Shown here in pieces: positions 39,966 to 49,540 of a DNA stretch of 64,000 bases (the stretch's first letter is position 1; each line of letters opens with the position of its first letter). The notes beneath the pieces are model-generated. The model was not told the origin of the DNA and made no database searches. It worked only from the letters and a program-made list of their open reading frames with translations. The DNA comes from Phreatobacter oligotrophus. Its GTDB lineage: Bacteria; Pseudomonadota; Alphaproteobacteria; Rhizobiales; Phreatobacteraceae. The translations under genes were made by a program, and so were the position numbers. The stretch is from positions 372,001 to 436,000 of the forward strand of contig NZ_PZZL01000003.1 of NCBI RefSeq assembly GCF_003046185.1, given 5' to 3'.

Positions 39966-40745
39966 TCAGCGGGCCGGCCCGGCGGCGATCAGGGCCAGGA
40001 AGGCCCTGACCTCGCCGGGATTGCGGAACGGCTCGTCGCCGCCGCGGAAATGCTCGCCCGCGACCTTCAGGCCGAGCCCGCCGGCGGCCTCGGCCACGGC
40101 AAAGGCATCCTCATCGGCGCGATCGTCGCCGATCATGATGGGGATGCGCCCGACATAGGGCGTGCGGCGCATGAAATCGGCGAGGGCCGTGCCCTTCGAC
40201 GTGCCGTTGGGGATGATCTCGACGACGGCGCGCCCCTCCTTGAGGTGATAGGGCAGGCGCAAGGCGGCGACCGCCTGTTCGAGGGCAATCTTCACCCGGC
40301 CGCCGGCCGCCGGTGCCTCGCGGTAGTGGACGGCAAGGATCGGGCCCTTGTGTTCCAGACGTAGGCCCGGATCGGCGGCGACGATGCCCACGACCTCGGC
40401 GATGAGGTGATGCGGTGCCTCGCGGGCCGGCGCCCGGGCCGCCTCATCATCGAAGCGGAACTCGATGCCGTGCAGGCCGGAGGCCTCGAGGCCGGCATCG
40501 CCCACATGGGCTTCGATTTCCCGAAGCGACCGGCCGGTGATGAGGGCAAAAGCGCCGCCCAGCATGGCGCGGACACGCGCCAGCCGCATCGGCAGGTCGG
40601 GCGGCACCAGGACATCCTCCGGCCGCAGCGCGATCTCCACCAACGTGCCGTCGAAATCGGAGTAGAGGGCATAGCGGTCCGGCTCAGCCAGGACGCGCCG
40701 CGCGACATCCGCCGCCATGGCTCCCAGCGTGGGCATCAGAAGCAT
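39966..40745 (-). CDS. otsB: Trehalose-6-phosphate phosphatase
   Basis: A 259-residue HAD-superfamily phosphatase: YSDFDGTLVEIA carries the nucleophile Asp-x-Asp, FALITGRSLREIE is the second motif, GLHGIEFRF follows, and GDDRADEDAFA gives the final acidic motif. It removes phosphate from trehalose 6-phosphate. Starts at 40745, 40736 and 40718 are possible; the frame continues far upstream but only as antisense of the ROK gene. It is the first gene of the trehalose set and is divergent from that ROK gene across 237 bp in which I see only possible promoters. Confidence 0.93.
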   Translation of the reverse strand: MLLMPTLGAMAADVARRVLAEPDRYALYSDFDGTLVEIALRPEDVLVPPDLPMRLARVRAMLGGAFALITGRSLREIEAHVGDAGLEASGLHGIEFRFDDEAARAPAREAPHHLIAEVVGIVAADPGLRLEHKGPILAVHYREAPAAGGRVKIALEQAVAALRLPYHLKEGRAVVEIIPNGTSKGTALADFMRRTPYVGRIPIMIGDDRADEDAFAVAEAAGGLGLKVAGEHFRGGDEPFRNPGEVRAFLALIAAGPAR

Positions 40746-40982
40746 GGGCGCCACCCGTTCTGCGGTGGGGCGATGCAATCCCGCCCCCGCGCTTCCCGAC
40801 ATCGACCCACGAGCTCCCGCCTCCATGCATGGCGTGACGCGCCAGGAGGTCCGGCGTCGTCCGACGCGGTCACAACGTGCCGCGGCCCGGATGGTTCCCG
40901 CGGGCCCGGCGAGGGCGCGAAGGAACGCAGGCTTTCGCCTGACGTTGTTGCCTCTCGATGGGCGCGAGAGGGGTGAGCTTCC

Positions 40983-42086
40983 ATGGCCAAGGCCGCCGCG
41001 AAGAAGACCGACAAACCCGAGAAGAAGGGCGAGCCGCCCGCGCGTGCCCGGCAGCCGGTGGCCGGCCATGGCGCCGCCGACCTGCCCTCCGTCACCGTGA
41101 CCGGCTACAATCTCGAACTCCGCGACAAGGACGGCTTCATCGGCGACCGCGCCAGCAAGCGGGCGTTCCAGGCCAAACTCGACGAATGGCGCGACCGCCT
41201 CGGCAAGCTTGACGCCGACCCCTTCGGCGACGTGGAAACCGCCGAAATCGGCAAGAAGCAGCTCGACAAGGCCCTGATGGGCGAGGACACGGAGCTGGCC
41301 GCCGTGGTCCACGGCGCGGTGGAGGATTTCGCCCAGGAGCTCGCCGGCGTCATCCGCCGCTTCCGCCGCACCAAGGGCTGGGGCGGCGTCGAGCGCATCG
41401 CGGTCGGCGGCGGCTTTCGCAACAGCCGCATCGGCGAACTGGCCATTGCCCGCGCCGGCATCCTGCTGAAGGCGGACGGCATCGACGTGGCCATGCGCCC
41501 CATCCGCCACCATCCCGACGAGGCGGGGCTGATCGGCGCGGCGCATCTCATGCCGGCCTGGACCCTGTCAGGCCATGACGGCCTTCTCGCCATCGACATC
41601 GGCGGCACGAACATCCGCGCCGGGGTCGTGGCGCTAAACCTGAAGAAGGCCGCGGACCTGTCCAAGGCCGAGGTCTGGCGCTCCGAACTCTGGCGCCACG
41701 CCGATGACGAGCCCTCGCGGACGGCCGCGGTGGAGCGGTTGGCGGGCATCCTCCAGGACCTCATCGCCCGCGCCGGCAAGGAAGGCCTGACGCTCGCCCC
41801 GGTCATCGGCATCGGCTGCCCCGGCATCATCGAGGAGGACGGGTCCATCGACCGCGGCGGCCAGAACCTGCCGGGCGGCAACTGGGAGAGCGAGCACTTC
41901 AACCTGCCCGCGGCCCTCACCAAGGCGATCCCGACCATCGGCGAGCACGAGACGGTGGTCATCATGCACAATGACGCGGTGGTTCAGGGCCTGAGCGAGG
42001 TCCCGGACATGCAGGATGTGAAGGAGTGGGGCGTCGTCACCATCGGCACGGGCCTCGGCAACGCCACCTATGCCAATCGCTCGTAA
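40983..42086 (+). CDS. ROK-family protein with permuted motif order
   Basis: A 367-residue protein. ROK motifs are present but in swapped order: the normally C-terminal half comes first (RIAVGGG at 138-144, DEAGLIGAAHL at 179-189) and the normally N-terminal half second (phosphate motif LLAIDIGGTNIRAG at 201-214, GIGCPGI at 276-282, catalytic-Asp type HNDAVVQG at 329-336, IGTGLG at 354-359 near the end). The ROK zinc motif CxCGxxGCxE is absent. The first 30 residues are Lys/Pro-rich. If active it would phosphorylate a sugar, plausibly glucose released by trehalose breakdown, given the divergent trehalose genes. The permutation is inferred from motif order. Confidence 0.8.
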   Translation: MAKAAAKKTDKPEKKGEPPARARQPVAGHGAADLPSVTVTGYNLELRDKDGFIGDRASKRAFQAKLDEWRDRLGKLDADPFGDVETAEIGKKQLDKALMGEDTELAAVVHGAVEDFAQELAGVIRRFRRTKGWGGVERIAVGGGFRNSRIGELAIARAGILLKADGIDVAMRPIRHHPDEAGLIGAAHLMPAWTLSGHDGLLAIDIGGTNIRAGVVALNLKKAADLSKAEVWRSELWRHADDEPSRTAAVERLAGILQDLIARAGKEGLTLAPVIGIGCPGIIEEDGSIDRGGQNLPGGNWESEHFNLPAALTKAIPTIGEHETVVIMHNDAVVQGLSEVPDMQDVKEWGVVTIGTGLGNATYANRS

Positions 42087-42089
42087 GGC

Positions 42090-42767
42090 TCAGCCGCGCG
42101 CACCGAAAATGGCGCTGCCGACGCGGACATGGGTCGCGCCCATGGCGATGGCGATCGGATAATCGGCGCTCATGCCCATGGAGATGACGGACAGGCCGTT
42201 GCGGCGCGCCATGGTCGTCAGCAGGGCGAAATGCGGCGCCGGCGGCTCGTCGGCGGGCGGAATGCACATCAGCCCCTCGACGGTGAGGCCATGCTCCTCA
42301 CGGCAGGCGCGGATGAAGGCATCGGCCTCCTCGGGGAGCACGCCGCCCTTCTGCGGCTCGGCCCCGGTGTTCACCTGGACGAGGAAGCGCGGGATGCGGG
42401 CCCCGGCCGCCTTGGCCTTGGCGACCTCCTTGGCCAGTTCCTTCGCCAGCGAGGGGCGATCGAGCGTCTCGATCACGTCGAACAGCGCGACGGCCTCCTT
42501 CGCCTTGTTCGACTGCAGCGGCCCGATCATGTGGACCTCGGCATTGGGATAACGCTGGCGCAGCTCCGGCCACTTGCCCTTGGCGTCCTGCACATAGTTC
42601 TCGCCGAAGACGCGCTGTCCGGCGGCCAGGACCGGCTCGATCGCCTCGATCGGGAAGGTCTTAGAGACCGCCACCAGCGTCACCGCATCGGCCGGGCGTT
42701 TCGCCTCCACGGTCGCGGCGGCAATGGCGGCGCGGACCTCGGCAAGGCGGCTGACGGCGTCGGACAT
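42090..42767 (-). CDS. YggS/PLPBP-family pyridoxal-phosphate homeostasis protein
   Basis: A 225-residue single-domain PLP-binding barrel. The PLP Lys is in LVAVSKTFP, followed by FGENYVQDA, HMIGPLQSNK, VQVNTGAEPQKGG, GLMCIPP, LSVISMGMSADYPIAI and HVRVGSAIFG. The family buffers intracellular PLP and has no known catalytic reaction. ATG 42767 was chosen; a start four codons upstream is possible. It is divergent from leuS and its stop lies 3 bp after the stop of the convergent ROK gene. Confidence 0.94.
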   Translation of the reverse strand: MSDAVSRLAEVRAAIAAATVEAKRPADAVTLVAVSKTFPIEAIEPVLAAGQRVFGENYVQDAKGKWPELRQRYPNAEVHMIGPLQSNKAKEAVALFDVIETLDRPSLAKELAKEVAKAKAAGARIPRFLVQVNTGAEPQKGGVLPEEADAFIRACREEHGLTVEGLMCIPPADEPPAPHFALLTTMARRNGLSVISMGMSADYPIAIAMGATHVRVGSAIFGARG

Positions 42768-42917
42768 GGCATCTCTCACGGACTGGCAGGCGGGCGGCTC
42801 CCGCTAGCACGGCTGCTACACAGGAGCCAGCATCGCAGCCAAATCCTTGACCCGCTGACCCCTTTCGTGTGTTGTCCGCGCTCGCTTTTGCCCTGATTTC
42901 CGGACGTGCCGCCCATC

Positions 42918-45539
42918 ATGTCGACCGAACGCTACAACCCGCGCACCGCCGAGCCCAAGTGGCGCGCGGTGTGGGACGAGAAGAAGATCTTCGAGACGAG
43001 GAACGACGATCCGCGGCCGAAATACTACGTCCTCGAGATGTTCCCCTATCCGTCGGGGCGCATCCATATGGGCCACGTGCGCAACTACACGATGGGCGAC
43101 GTGGTGGCCCGCTACAAGCGCGCCCGCGGCTTCAACGTGCTGCATCCCATGGGCTGGGACGCCTTCGGCCTGCCGGCCGAGAACGCCGCCATGGCCTCCA
43201 AGGTCCACCCGAAGGAATGGACCTACGCCAATATCGCCACAATGAAGGCGCAGCTGAAGAGCATGGGCCTGTCGCTCGACTGGTCGCGCGAGCTGGCGAC
43301 CTGCGACCCCTCCTACTATGCCCACCAGCAGAAGCTGTTCACCGACTTCATGCGGGCGGGCCTGGTCGAGCGCCGCTCGGCCAAGGTGAACTGGGACCCA
43401 GTCGACCAGACGGTTCTCGCCAACGAGCAGGTCATCGACGGCCGCGGCTGGCGCTCGGGCGCGCTCGTCGAGCAGCGCGACCTGACCCAGTGGTTCCTGA
43501 AGATCACCAACTTCTCCGACGAGCTGCTGACCGCGCTCGACGGCCTCGACCGCTGGCCGGACAAGGTCCGGCTGATGCAGAAGAACTGGATCGGCCGGTC
43601 CGAGGGCCTGATGGTCCGCTGGGCCCTCAAGGCCGGCACCGCGCCCGCCGGCCATTCCGAGCTCGAGATCTACACGACGCGGCCGGACACGCTGTTCGGC
43701 GCCGCGTTCATGGCGATCGCCCCCGATCATCCGCTGGCGCGGGCCGCCGCCGAGACCAATCCGGAGCTCGCCGCCTTCTCCGAGGAATGCCGCCGCATGG
43801 GCACCTCGGTGGCGACGCTGGAGACGGCGGAGAAGCTCGGCTTTGACACCGGCATCAAGGCCGTCCACCCCTTCGATCCGTCGTGGGAGGTGCCGGTCTA
43901 TGTCGCCAACTTCATCCTGATGGACTACGGCACCGGCGCCATCTTCGGCTGCCCCTCGGGCGACCAGCGCGACATCGAGTTCGCCAACAAGTACGGCCTG
44001 CCCTTCAAGACCGTCGTGAAGCCGGCCGATGCGGGCGACGATTTCGCCGTCACCGACACCGCCTATGACGGCGATGGCGTGATGATCAATTCGCGCTTCC
44101 TCGACGGGCTCACCACCGACGCCGCCTTTGCCGAGGTCGCCACGCGCCTCGAGAAGACGACGCTGGGCAACGCGCCCGTCGCCACCCGCAAGGTCAATTT
44201 CCGCCTGCGCGACTGGCTGATCTCCCGCCAGCGCTACTGGGGCTGCCCGATCCCGGTCATTCACTGCGACGCCTGCGGCGCGGTGCCGGTGCCGGACGAC
44301 CAGCTCCCCGTGCGCCTGCCGGACGATGCCGACTTCTCCAAGCCCGGCAATCCGCTCGACCGCCATCCGACCTGGAAGCACGTCGCCTGCCCGTCCTGCG
44401 GCAAGCCGGCCCGGCGCGAGACGGACACGATGGACACCTTCGTCGATTCGTCCTGGTACTTCGCCCGCTTCACCGATCCCTGGCGCACCGACGCGCCGAC
44501 CGATCCGGCGGTGGTCAATGCCTGGCTGCCCGTCGACCAGTATATCGGCGGCATCGAGCACGCGATCCTGCACCTGCTCTATTCGCGCTTTTTCACCCGC
44601 GCCATGAAGGCCACCGGCCATGCCGGCCTCGACGAGCCGTTCCGCGGCCTGTTCACGCAGGGCATGGTGGTCCACGAGACCTATCGCGGCCCGGACGGCG
44701 CCTATGTGACCCCGGCCGAGGTGACCATCACCGGTGAGGGCGACCAGCGCCGGGCCGTGCTCAAGGGCTCGAATGCGCCGGTCGAGATCGGCTCTATCGA
44801 GAAGATGTCGAAGTCGAAGAAGAATGTCGTCGACCCCGACGACATCATCGACACCTACGGCGCCGACACCGCCCGCTGGTTCATGCTGTCGGACTCGCCG
44901 CCCGAGCGCGACGTGATCTGGACCGAGGCCGGCGTCGAGGGCGCCAGCCGCTTCGTCCAGCGCCTCTGGCGCATCGTCGGCGACATCGCCTCCCACAAGG
45001 CCGCGGCCGCCGCCCCGGCGACCTTCGGCGAGGAGGCGACCGCCATCCGCCGCGCCGCCCACCAGGCGCTTGCCGCCATCGAGCAGGACGTCGAGCGCCT
45101 CGCCTTCAACCGCTGCGTGGCGCACATCTACACCCTCGCCAACGCCCTCGCCCGGGCACTGGACGGGCTGCGCGGCAAGACCGCCGAGCCGGACATGGCC
45201 GCGGCCCTGGCCGAGGCCGGCAGCATCCTGGTGCGCGTCGTGGCCCCGATGATGCCGCATCTCGCCGAGGAGTGCTGGACCGGGCTCGGCCATTCCGGCC
45301 TGGTCGCCGAGGAGGCCTGGCCGGTCGTGGATACCGCCATCCTGGTGGAGGACACGATCACCCTCCCCGTCCAGGTGAACGGCAAGAAGCGGGCGGACTT
45401 GACGATCCCGCGTGAGGCGGCCCAAAAGGATATCGAGACTGCCGCCCTCGCCCTCGACGCCGTCCAGAAGGCGCTGGAAGGCCGGCCCGTGAAGAAGATC
45501 ATCGTGGTTCCGCAGAGGATCGTGAATGTCGTGGGCTGA
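42918..45539 (+). CDS. leuS: Leucyl-tRNA synthetase
   Basis: An 873-residue class I synthetase: the HIGH-type motif is in [17 protein letters not shown], an editing domain includes [19 protein letters not shown], a zinc-type CDACG/CPSCG pair lies near 450-500, and [12 protein letters not shown] is present. ATG 42918 begins [13 protein letters not shown]; a GTG four codons upstream is in frame but has no ribosome site. The leuS-lptE-holA order is conserved in proteobacteria. Confidence 0.97.
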   Translation: MSTERYNPRTAEPKWRAVWDEKKIFETRNDDPRPKYYVLEMFPYPSGRIHMGHVRNYTMGDVVARYKRARGFNVLHPMGWDAFGLPAENAAMASKVHPKEWTYANIATMKAQLKSMGLSLDWSRELATCDPSYYAHQQKLFTDFMRAGLVERRSAKVNWDPVDQTVLANEQVIDGRGWRSGALVEQRDLTQWFLKITNFSDELLTALDGLDRWPDKVRLMQKNWIGRSEGLMVRWALKAGTAPAGHSELEIYTTRPDTLFGAAFMAIAPDHPLARAAAETNPELAAFSEECRRMGTSVATLETAEKLGFDTGIKAVHPFDPSWEVPVYVANFILMDYGTGAIFGCPSGDQRDIEFANKYGLPFKTVVKPADAGDDFAVTDTAYDGDGVMINSRFLDGLTTDAAFAEVATRLEKTTLGNAPVATRKVNFRLRDWLISRQRYWGCPIPVIHCDACGAVPVPDDQLPVRLPDDADFSKPGNPLDRHPTWKHVACPSCGKPARRETDTMDTFVDSSWYFARFTDPWRTDAPTDPAVVNAWLPVDQYIGGIEHAILHLLYSRFFTRAMKATGHAGLDEPFRGLFTQGMVVHETYRGPDGAYVTPAEVTITGEGDQRRAVLKGSNAPVEIGSIEKMSKSKKNVVDPDDIIDTYGADTARWFMLSDSPPERDVIWTEAGVEGASRFVQRLWRIVGDIASHKAAAAAPATFGEEATAIRRAAHQALAAIEQDVERLAFNRCVAHIYTLANALARALDGLRGKTAEPDMAAALAEAGSILVRVVAPMMPHLAEECWTGLGHSGLVAEEAWPVVDTAILVEDTITLPVQVNGKKRADLTIPREAAQKDIETAALALDAVQKALEGRPVKKIIVVPQRIVNVVG

Positions 45540-46068
45540 GACCTCCCTGCTGCGCCTCCTCCGCGTCGCCACGCTCTGCGGCGCCGCGGCTGGCCTCGCC
45601 GGCTGCCTGACCCCGCTTTATGGCGATCCGACCGTCGTGTCCGGCGGCCGCAATGCCCAGGCGGGCCTGCGCGACCTCGAGATTCCCGAGATTCCCGGCC
45701 GCAACGGCGTCGTCCTGCGCAACGAGCTCATCTACCTGACCCAGGGTGGTGGCGGTCGCGCCGCCAACCCGACGCATGTGCTGCGCGTGACCCTGCGGGT
45801 TGACACCGTGCCGATCGCGCTCAACACCGCCGCCGGCCGTCCCTCCGCCCAGTCCGTCACCATCATCGGTGACTACACGGTCACGCCCATCGGCGATCCG
45901 CAGCCGATCCACCGCGGCTCGGCCTTCGCCAGCGCCTCCTTCGACCGCACGGCCCAGCGCCTCGCCTCCGATCGTGCCGTGATCGAGGCCCAGGAGCGGG
46001 CCACCAAGGCCCTTGCCGAGAACATCGTCACCCAGGTTGCCGGCTGGTACGCCACCCGCCCGAGGTGA
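45526..46068 (+). CDS. lptE: LPS-assembly lipoprotein
   Basis: A 180-residue lipoprotein overlapping the end of leuS by 14 bp. The leader ends in the lipobox LAGC followed by LTPLYGD, typical of alphaproteobacterial LptE. The rest is a small mixed fold with little identity between species. With LptD it forms the outer-membrane LPS translocon. The call rests on the lipobox, length and its place between leuS and holA. Confidence 0.88.
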   Translation: MSWAETSLLRLLRVATLCGAAAGLAGCLTPLYGDPTVVSGGRNAQAGLRDLEIPEIPGRNGVVLRNELIYLTQGGGGRAANPTHVLRVTLRVDTVPIALNTAAGRPSAQSVTIIGDYTVTPIGDPQPIHRGSAFASASFDRTAQRLASDRAVIEAQERATKALAENIVTQVAGWYATRPR

Positions 46069-46072
46069 GCCT

Positions 46073-47107
46073 GTGACCGTCCTCAAGGGCGCGGAAATCG
46101 AGCGTTTCGTCGCCGAACCGGATCCGCGCCGGCCGGTCATCCTCGTCTATGGCCCTGACATGGGTCTCGTGTCGGAGCGCGCCCGCGCCATCGCCACGCG
46201 CATCGCCCCGGACCTCGACGACCCCTTCTCCGTCACCCGTATCGACGGCGACGTGCTCGCCTCCGACCCCGCCCGCCTCGCCGACGAGGCCGGCACGGTG
46301 CCGATGTTCGGCGGGCGCCGGCTCATCTGGGTGAAAGCCGGCGACAAGCCCATCGCGGCGGCCGTCACGCCCTTGCTGGCAAGCCCGCCGGAGGGCGCCA
46401 CCATCCTGATCGAGGCTGGCGATCTCAAGAAGAGCGTCGCCTTGCGATCCGAGGCCGAACGGTCCGGCAGCGCAGCGGTCATCGCCTGCTACGCCGATGG
46501 CGAGGCGGATCTGAAGCGTCTTGCCATGGAGGAGGCGAAACAAGCCGAACTGCAGTTCGAGCCCCAGGCCCTCGCCCTTCTCGTCCAGTATTTGGGCGGT
46601 GATCGCGCCGCCTCGCGCGCCGAAATCCGCAAGATCTGCCTCTATGCCCACGGCACCGGCACGATCCGCGCCGCCGACATCATCGCCGTAGCCGGCGAAA
46701 GCCTCGCCATGGGGGTCGACGAGATCATCGACGCCGCGTTTGGCGGGGCGCCGGACGAGGTGGATCGGCTGCTGCTGCGCGCCGAGGCCGCGGGCATCGC
46801 CATTCCGCAGATCGTTGCGGCGGCAAGCCGCCACGCGCTCGCCATGCACAAGGTGAGGCTGATCGTCGAAAGCGGCACGCCGGTCCGCGTCGCCGTGGAA
46901 CGGTTCGAGCCGCCGATCTTCTTCCGTCGCAAGCCTGCGGTGGAGCGGCAGCTCGGCCTGTGGACGAGCGTGAAGCTCGCCCGCATCATCCAGCGCCTCG
47001 CGGAAGCCGGCTACGAGACCCGCGCCAAGGCCACGATTGCCCCGACGCTGGTCGGCCGCCTGCTCATCAGCATCGCCTCGAACGCCCGCCAGGGCGCCCG
47101 GGGCTGA
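46073..47107 (+). CDS. holA: DNA polymerase III delta subunit
   Basis: A 344-residue clamp-loader subunit starting at GTG 46073, with a GAGG ribosome site overlapping the lptE stop. The delta pattern is visible: VILVYGPDMGLVSERARAIA, MFGGRRLIWVKAGDKP, LKKSVALRSEAE, YLGGDRAASRAEIRKICLYA and the final helical domain with RLAEAGYETRAKA. It opens the beta clamp during loading. It converges on parB with 6 bp between stops. Confidence 0.94.
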   Translation: MTVLKGAEIERFVAEPDPRRPVILVYGPDMGLVSERARAIATRIAPDLDDPFSVTRIDGDVLASDPARLADEAGTVPMFGGRRLIWVKAGDKPIAAAVTPLLASPPEGATILIEAGDLKKSVALRSEAERSGSAAVIACYADGEADLKRLAMEEAKQAELQFEPQALALLVQYLGGDRAASRAEIRKICLYAHGTGTIRAADIIAVAGESLAMGVDEIIDAAFGGAPDEVDRLLLRAEAAGIAIPQIVAAASRHALAMHKVRLIVESGTPVRVAVERFEPPIFFRRKPAVERQLGLWTSVKLARIIQRLAEAGYETRAKATIAPTLVGRLLISIASNARQGARG

Positions 47108-47113
47108 GCCGCC

Positions 47114-47989
47114 TCAGCCCTGCAGCCGGCGGCAGACGTCCTCGAGCTGCTCCAGCGAGCGATAGCGGATGCGCAGCTCGCCGCCCGCGCCACGATGATC
47201 GATGGTCACGGTCATGCCGAGCGCGTCCGACAGGGTCTTCTCCAGCGCCCGCGTGTCGGCATCCTTCTCCAGCCGCTCGCGCTGCTTGACCGGCTTGCCG
47301 GCGCGCTCGGACTGCTCCTGGGTCAGCGCCTCGACCTGACGGACATTGAGGCCCTCGTCGATGATCTGCGAGGCGAGCTTCGCCGGATCCTCGACCGAGA
47401 GGAGCGCGCGGGCATGGCCAGCCGTGAGCTTGCCGTCGCGCAGCATGCCCTGGACATTGTCGGGCAGCTTCATCAGGCGCAGCGTGTTGGCCACATGGCT
47501 GCGGCTCTTGCCGATGATCTTGGCAAGATCGGTCTGGCTGTAGCCGAACTGCTCGATGAGCTCGTTATAGCCCATCGCCTCTTCCAGCGGATTGAGGTCG
47601 GCGCGCTGGACGTTCTCGATGATGGCGAGCTCGAGCGCCTCGCGATCCCCGACCTCGACCAGGTGGATCGGCACCTCGTGCAGCTCGGCGCGCTGCGCCG
47701 CGCGCCAACGGCGCTCACCGGCGACGATCTCATAGGCATCGACGGCGCCGGCAACGGCCCGCACCACGATGGGCTGGATGATGCCGCGCTCGCGGATGGA
47801 ATCGGCCAGTTCCTGCAGATCCTCGTCGCGGAAGACACGGCGGGGATTGCGCGGATTGGCGCGGATGAAGGCGATCGGGACCTTCCGGGTCGACCGCACG
47901 CGCTCGACGGCGGCGGTTTCCTCGCCGACATCGCCGATCAGCGCCGCGAGCCCGCGGCCCAGCCGCGACCGGTTGGCATCCTCCACCAT
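47114..47989 (-). CDS. parB: Chromosome partitioning protein ParB
   Basis: A 291-residue ParB: N-terminal RLGRGLAALIG, the CTP-binding region with IVAGERRWRAAQ (GERRxRA) and IENVQRADLNPLEEA, a helix-turn-helix DLAKIIGKSRSHVANTLRLM, and a C-terminal dimer domain. ParB binds parS and slides as a CTP-dependent clamp; two perfect sites are present at 49475 and 51466. ATG 47989 has GGAG eight bases upstream. The 74-bp space to parA holds two adjacent GANTC sites (48049 and 48054). Confidence 0.97.
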   Translation of the reverse strand: MVEDANRSRLGRGLAALIGDVGEETAAVERVRSTRKVPIAFIRANPRNPRRVFRDEDLQELADSIRERGIIQPIVVRAVAGAVDAYEIVAGERRWRAAQRAELHEVPIHLVEVGDREALELAIIENVQRADLNPLEEAMGYNELIEQFGYSQTDLAKIIGKSRSHVANTLRLMKLPDNVQGMLRDGKLTAGHARALLSVEDPAKLASQIIDEGLNVRQVEALTQEQSERAGKPVKQRERLEKDADTRALEKTLSDALGMTVTIDHRGAGGELRIRYRSLEQLEDVCRRLQG

Positions 47990-48063
47990 GTCTTGTCTCC
48001 TTCGGGACGCCAGCGTGACGACGTCGGCGGGCAAATCAGAACGCGGGCGAATCGAATCCATCG

Positions 48064-48882
48064 TCAGGCCGCCCGCAGCACGCGCTCGCGCTGGATGATC
48101 TCGGAAGCCAAGCGCAGATAGGCCTGGCTGCCGACGCATTTGAGGTCATAGAGCAGCACCGGCTTGCCGTAGCTCGGCGCCTCCGACACCCGCACATTCC
48201 GCGGGATGATGGTCTGGTAGACCTTGTCGCCCATGAACTGGCGGACATCATCGACCACCTGGGCCGAGAGATTGTTCCGTGCATCATACATGGTGAGCAC
48301 GATGCCATGGATCGTCAGGGACGGGTTCAGCGTCGCCTTGACCTGCTCGACGGTCTTGATGAGCTGCGAAAGGCCCTCCAGCGCGAAGAACTCGCACTGG
48401 AGCGGAACCAGGATCGCATCCGCCGCCGACATGGCATTGATGGTCAGCAGGTTGAGCGAAGGCGGGCAATCGATCAGCACATAGCTGAAGTCGGAGCCGA
48501 GGCTCTGAACGGCCCGGCGCAGGCGATGGGCGCGGTCCCGCTCACCGGCGATCTCCAGCTCGACGCCGGAGAGGTCCATCGTCGACGGCGCAATGCACAG
48601 CCGGGGGACAGAGGTCTCCTGGATCGTTTCGGAAAGGGAATAATCGCCGACCAGCACGCCATAGGTCGACTTCTGCCGCGAGCGCCGATCGATGCCGAGA
48701 CCGGTCGAGGCATTGCCCTGGGGGTCGAGGTCGAGAATGAGGACGCGCTCGCCGATGGCGGCCAGGGCCGTCCCCAGGTTGATCGCGGTGGTGGTCTTGC
48801 CGACACCGCCCTTCTGGTTGGCCAGGGCCAGGACGCGCGGTCCGGTGGATTTCGGGGGCAGAAGCGACATGGCCACGTCCAT
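48064..48882 (-). CDS. parA: Chromosome partitioning ATPase ParA
   Basis: A 272-residue deviant Walker ATPase: VLALANQKGGVGKTTTAINL at the N-terminus, ILDLDPQGNASTG and VLIDCPPSLNLLTINA. With ParB it moves newly copied origins. The start is either ATG 48882 or ATG 48870, which gives MSLLPPKSTGPR. It follows rsmG by 10 bp in the conserved order mnmE-mnmG-rsmG-parA-parB. Confidence 0.97.
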   Translation of the reverse strand: MDVAMSLLPPKSTGPRVLALANQKGGVGKTTTAINLGTALAAIGERVLILDLDPQGNASTGLGIDRRSRQKSTYGVLVGDYSLSETIQETSVPRLCIAPSTMDLSGVELEIAGERDRAHRLRRAVQSLGSDFSYVLIDCPPSLNLLTINAMSAADAILVPLQCEFFALEGLSQLIKTVEQVKATLNPSLTIHGIVLTMYDARNNLSAQVVDDVRQFMGDKVYQTIIPRNVRVSEAPSYGKPVLLYDLKCVGSQAYLRLASEIIQRERVLRAA

Positions 48883-48892
48883 CGGATGAGGG

Positions 48893-49540
48893 TCAGGCCG
48901 GTGCCGCTTGGACGTCCGTCACCACAAGGATCGTGCCTCGGGGATCGGTCACGCTCGGCACCGAGCGATGACTGAATCTCCAATATTTAGCGGCCTGGGT
49001 CAATTCGACCCCTACATCTTGGCCCTTGGGAAAGACTCCGACCGCACCAGTTTTCAACAAGGGATTGGCCAGCGACAGGAGATCGGCGAGTGGCGCCAGG
49101 GCGCGCGCGCTGACAACGTCCGCCGAGACGATCTCCCGGCCCACCACATCCTCGATCCGCTTGGGCCAGACCTTCACCGGCACCCGCATCTGGCGGCCGG
49201 CCTCCTGCAGGAAGGCCGCCTTGCCGAGCTTGCTCTCGACACAATGAACCATCGCGCCCGGGCGCTCAGCCAGCATGGCCGCCACCACGAGGGCGGGCAG
49301 GCCGCCGCCCGAACCGAGGTCGACCCAGACCTTGGCGTCGGGCACACAACGCAGGATCTGCAGGCTGTCGGCGATATGACGGCTCCAGACAGCATCGAGT
49401 GTCGAGGCCGCGACGAGGTTCTTCGATGGGTTCCAGCGTCGCACCAGGTCGACATAGAGCGTCAGGCGCTCGGCTGTTTCACGTGAAACAGGCAGGCCTG
49501 CAAGGGCGGCCGCCTCTTCGGCATTGGTAGGGCTGGTCAT
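48893..49540 (-). CDS. rsmG: 16S rRNA (guanine527-N7)-methyltransferase
   Basis: A 215-residue SAM-dependent methyltransferase: [20 protein letters not shown], the SAM motif [33 protein letters not shown] and [12 protein letters not shown]. It makes m7G527 in 16S rRNA. It overlaps the mnmG stop by 4 bp. Its 5' coding part contains a perfect parS, read as Val-Ser-Arg-Glu-Thr. Confidence 0.96.
   Translation of the reverse strand: MTSPTNAEEAAALAGLPVSRETAERLTLYVDLVRRWNPSKNLVAASTLDAVWSRHIADSLQILRCVPDAKVWVDLGSGGGLPALVVAAMLAERPGAMVHCVESKLGKAAFLQEAGRQMRVPVKVWPKRIEDVVGREIVSADVVSARALAPLADLLSLANPLLKTGAVGVFPKGQDVGVELTQAAKYWRFSHRSVPSVTDPRGTILVVTDVQAAPA
49475..49490. promoter_or_regulatory. parS site inside rsmG
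   Basis: TGTTTCACGTGAAACA is the perfect 16-base parS palindrome bound by ParB. It lies inside the rsmG coding region, where it encodes VSRET, and is about 6.6 kb from the candidate origin. Confidence 0.93.

Noticed and set aside
42816-45572. A 918-codon open frame opposite leuS
   Set aside because: It is the antisense shadow of a confidently identified leuS and shows no domain pattern.
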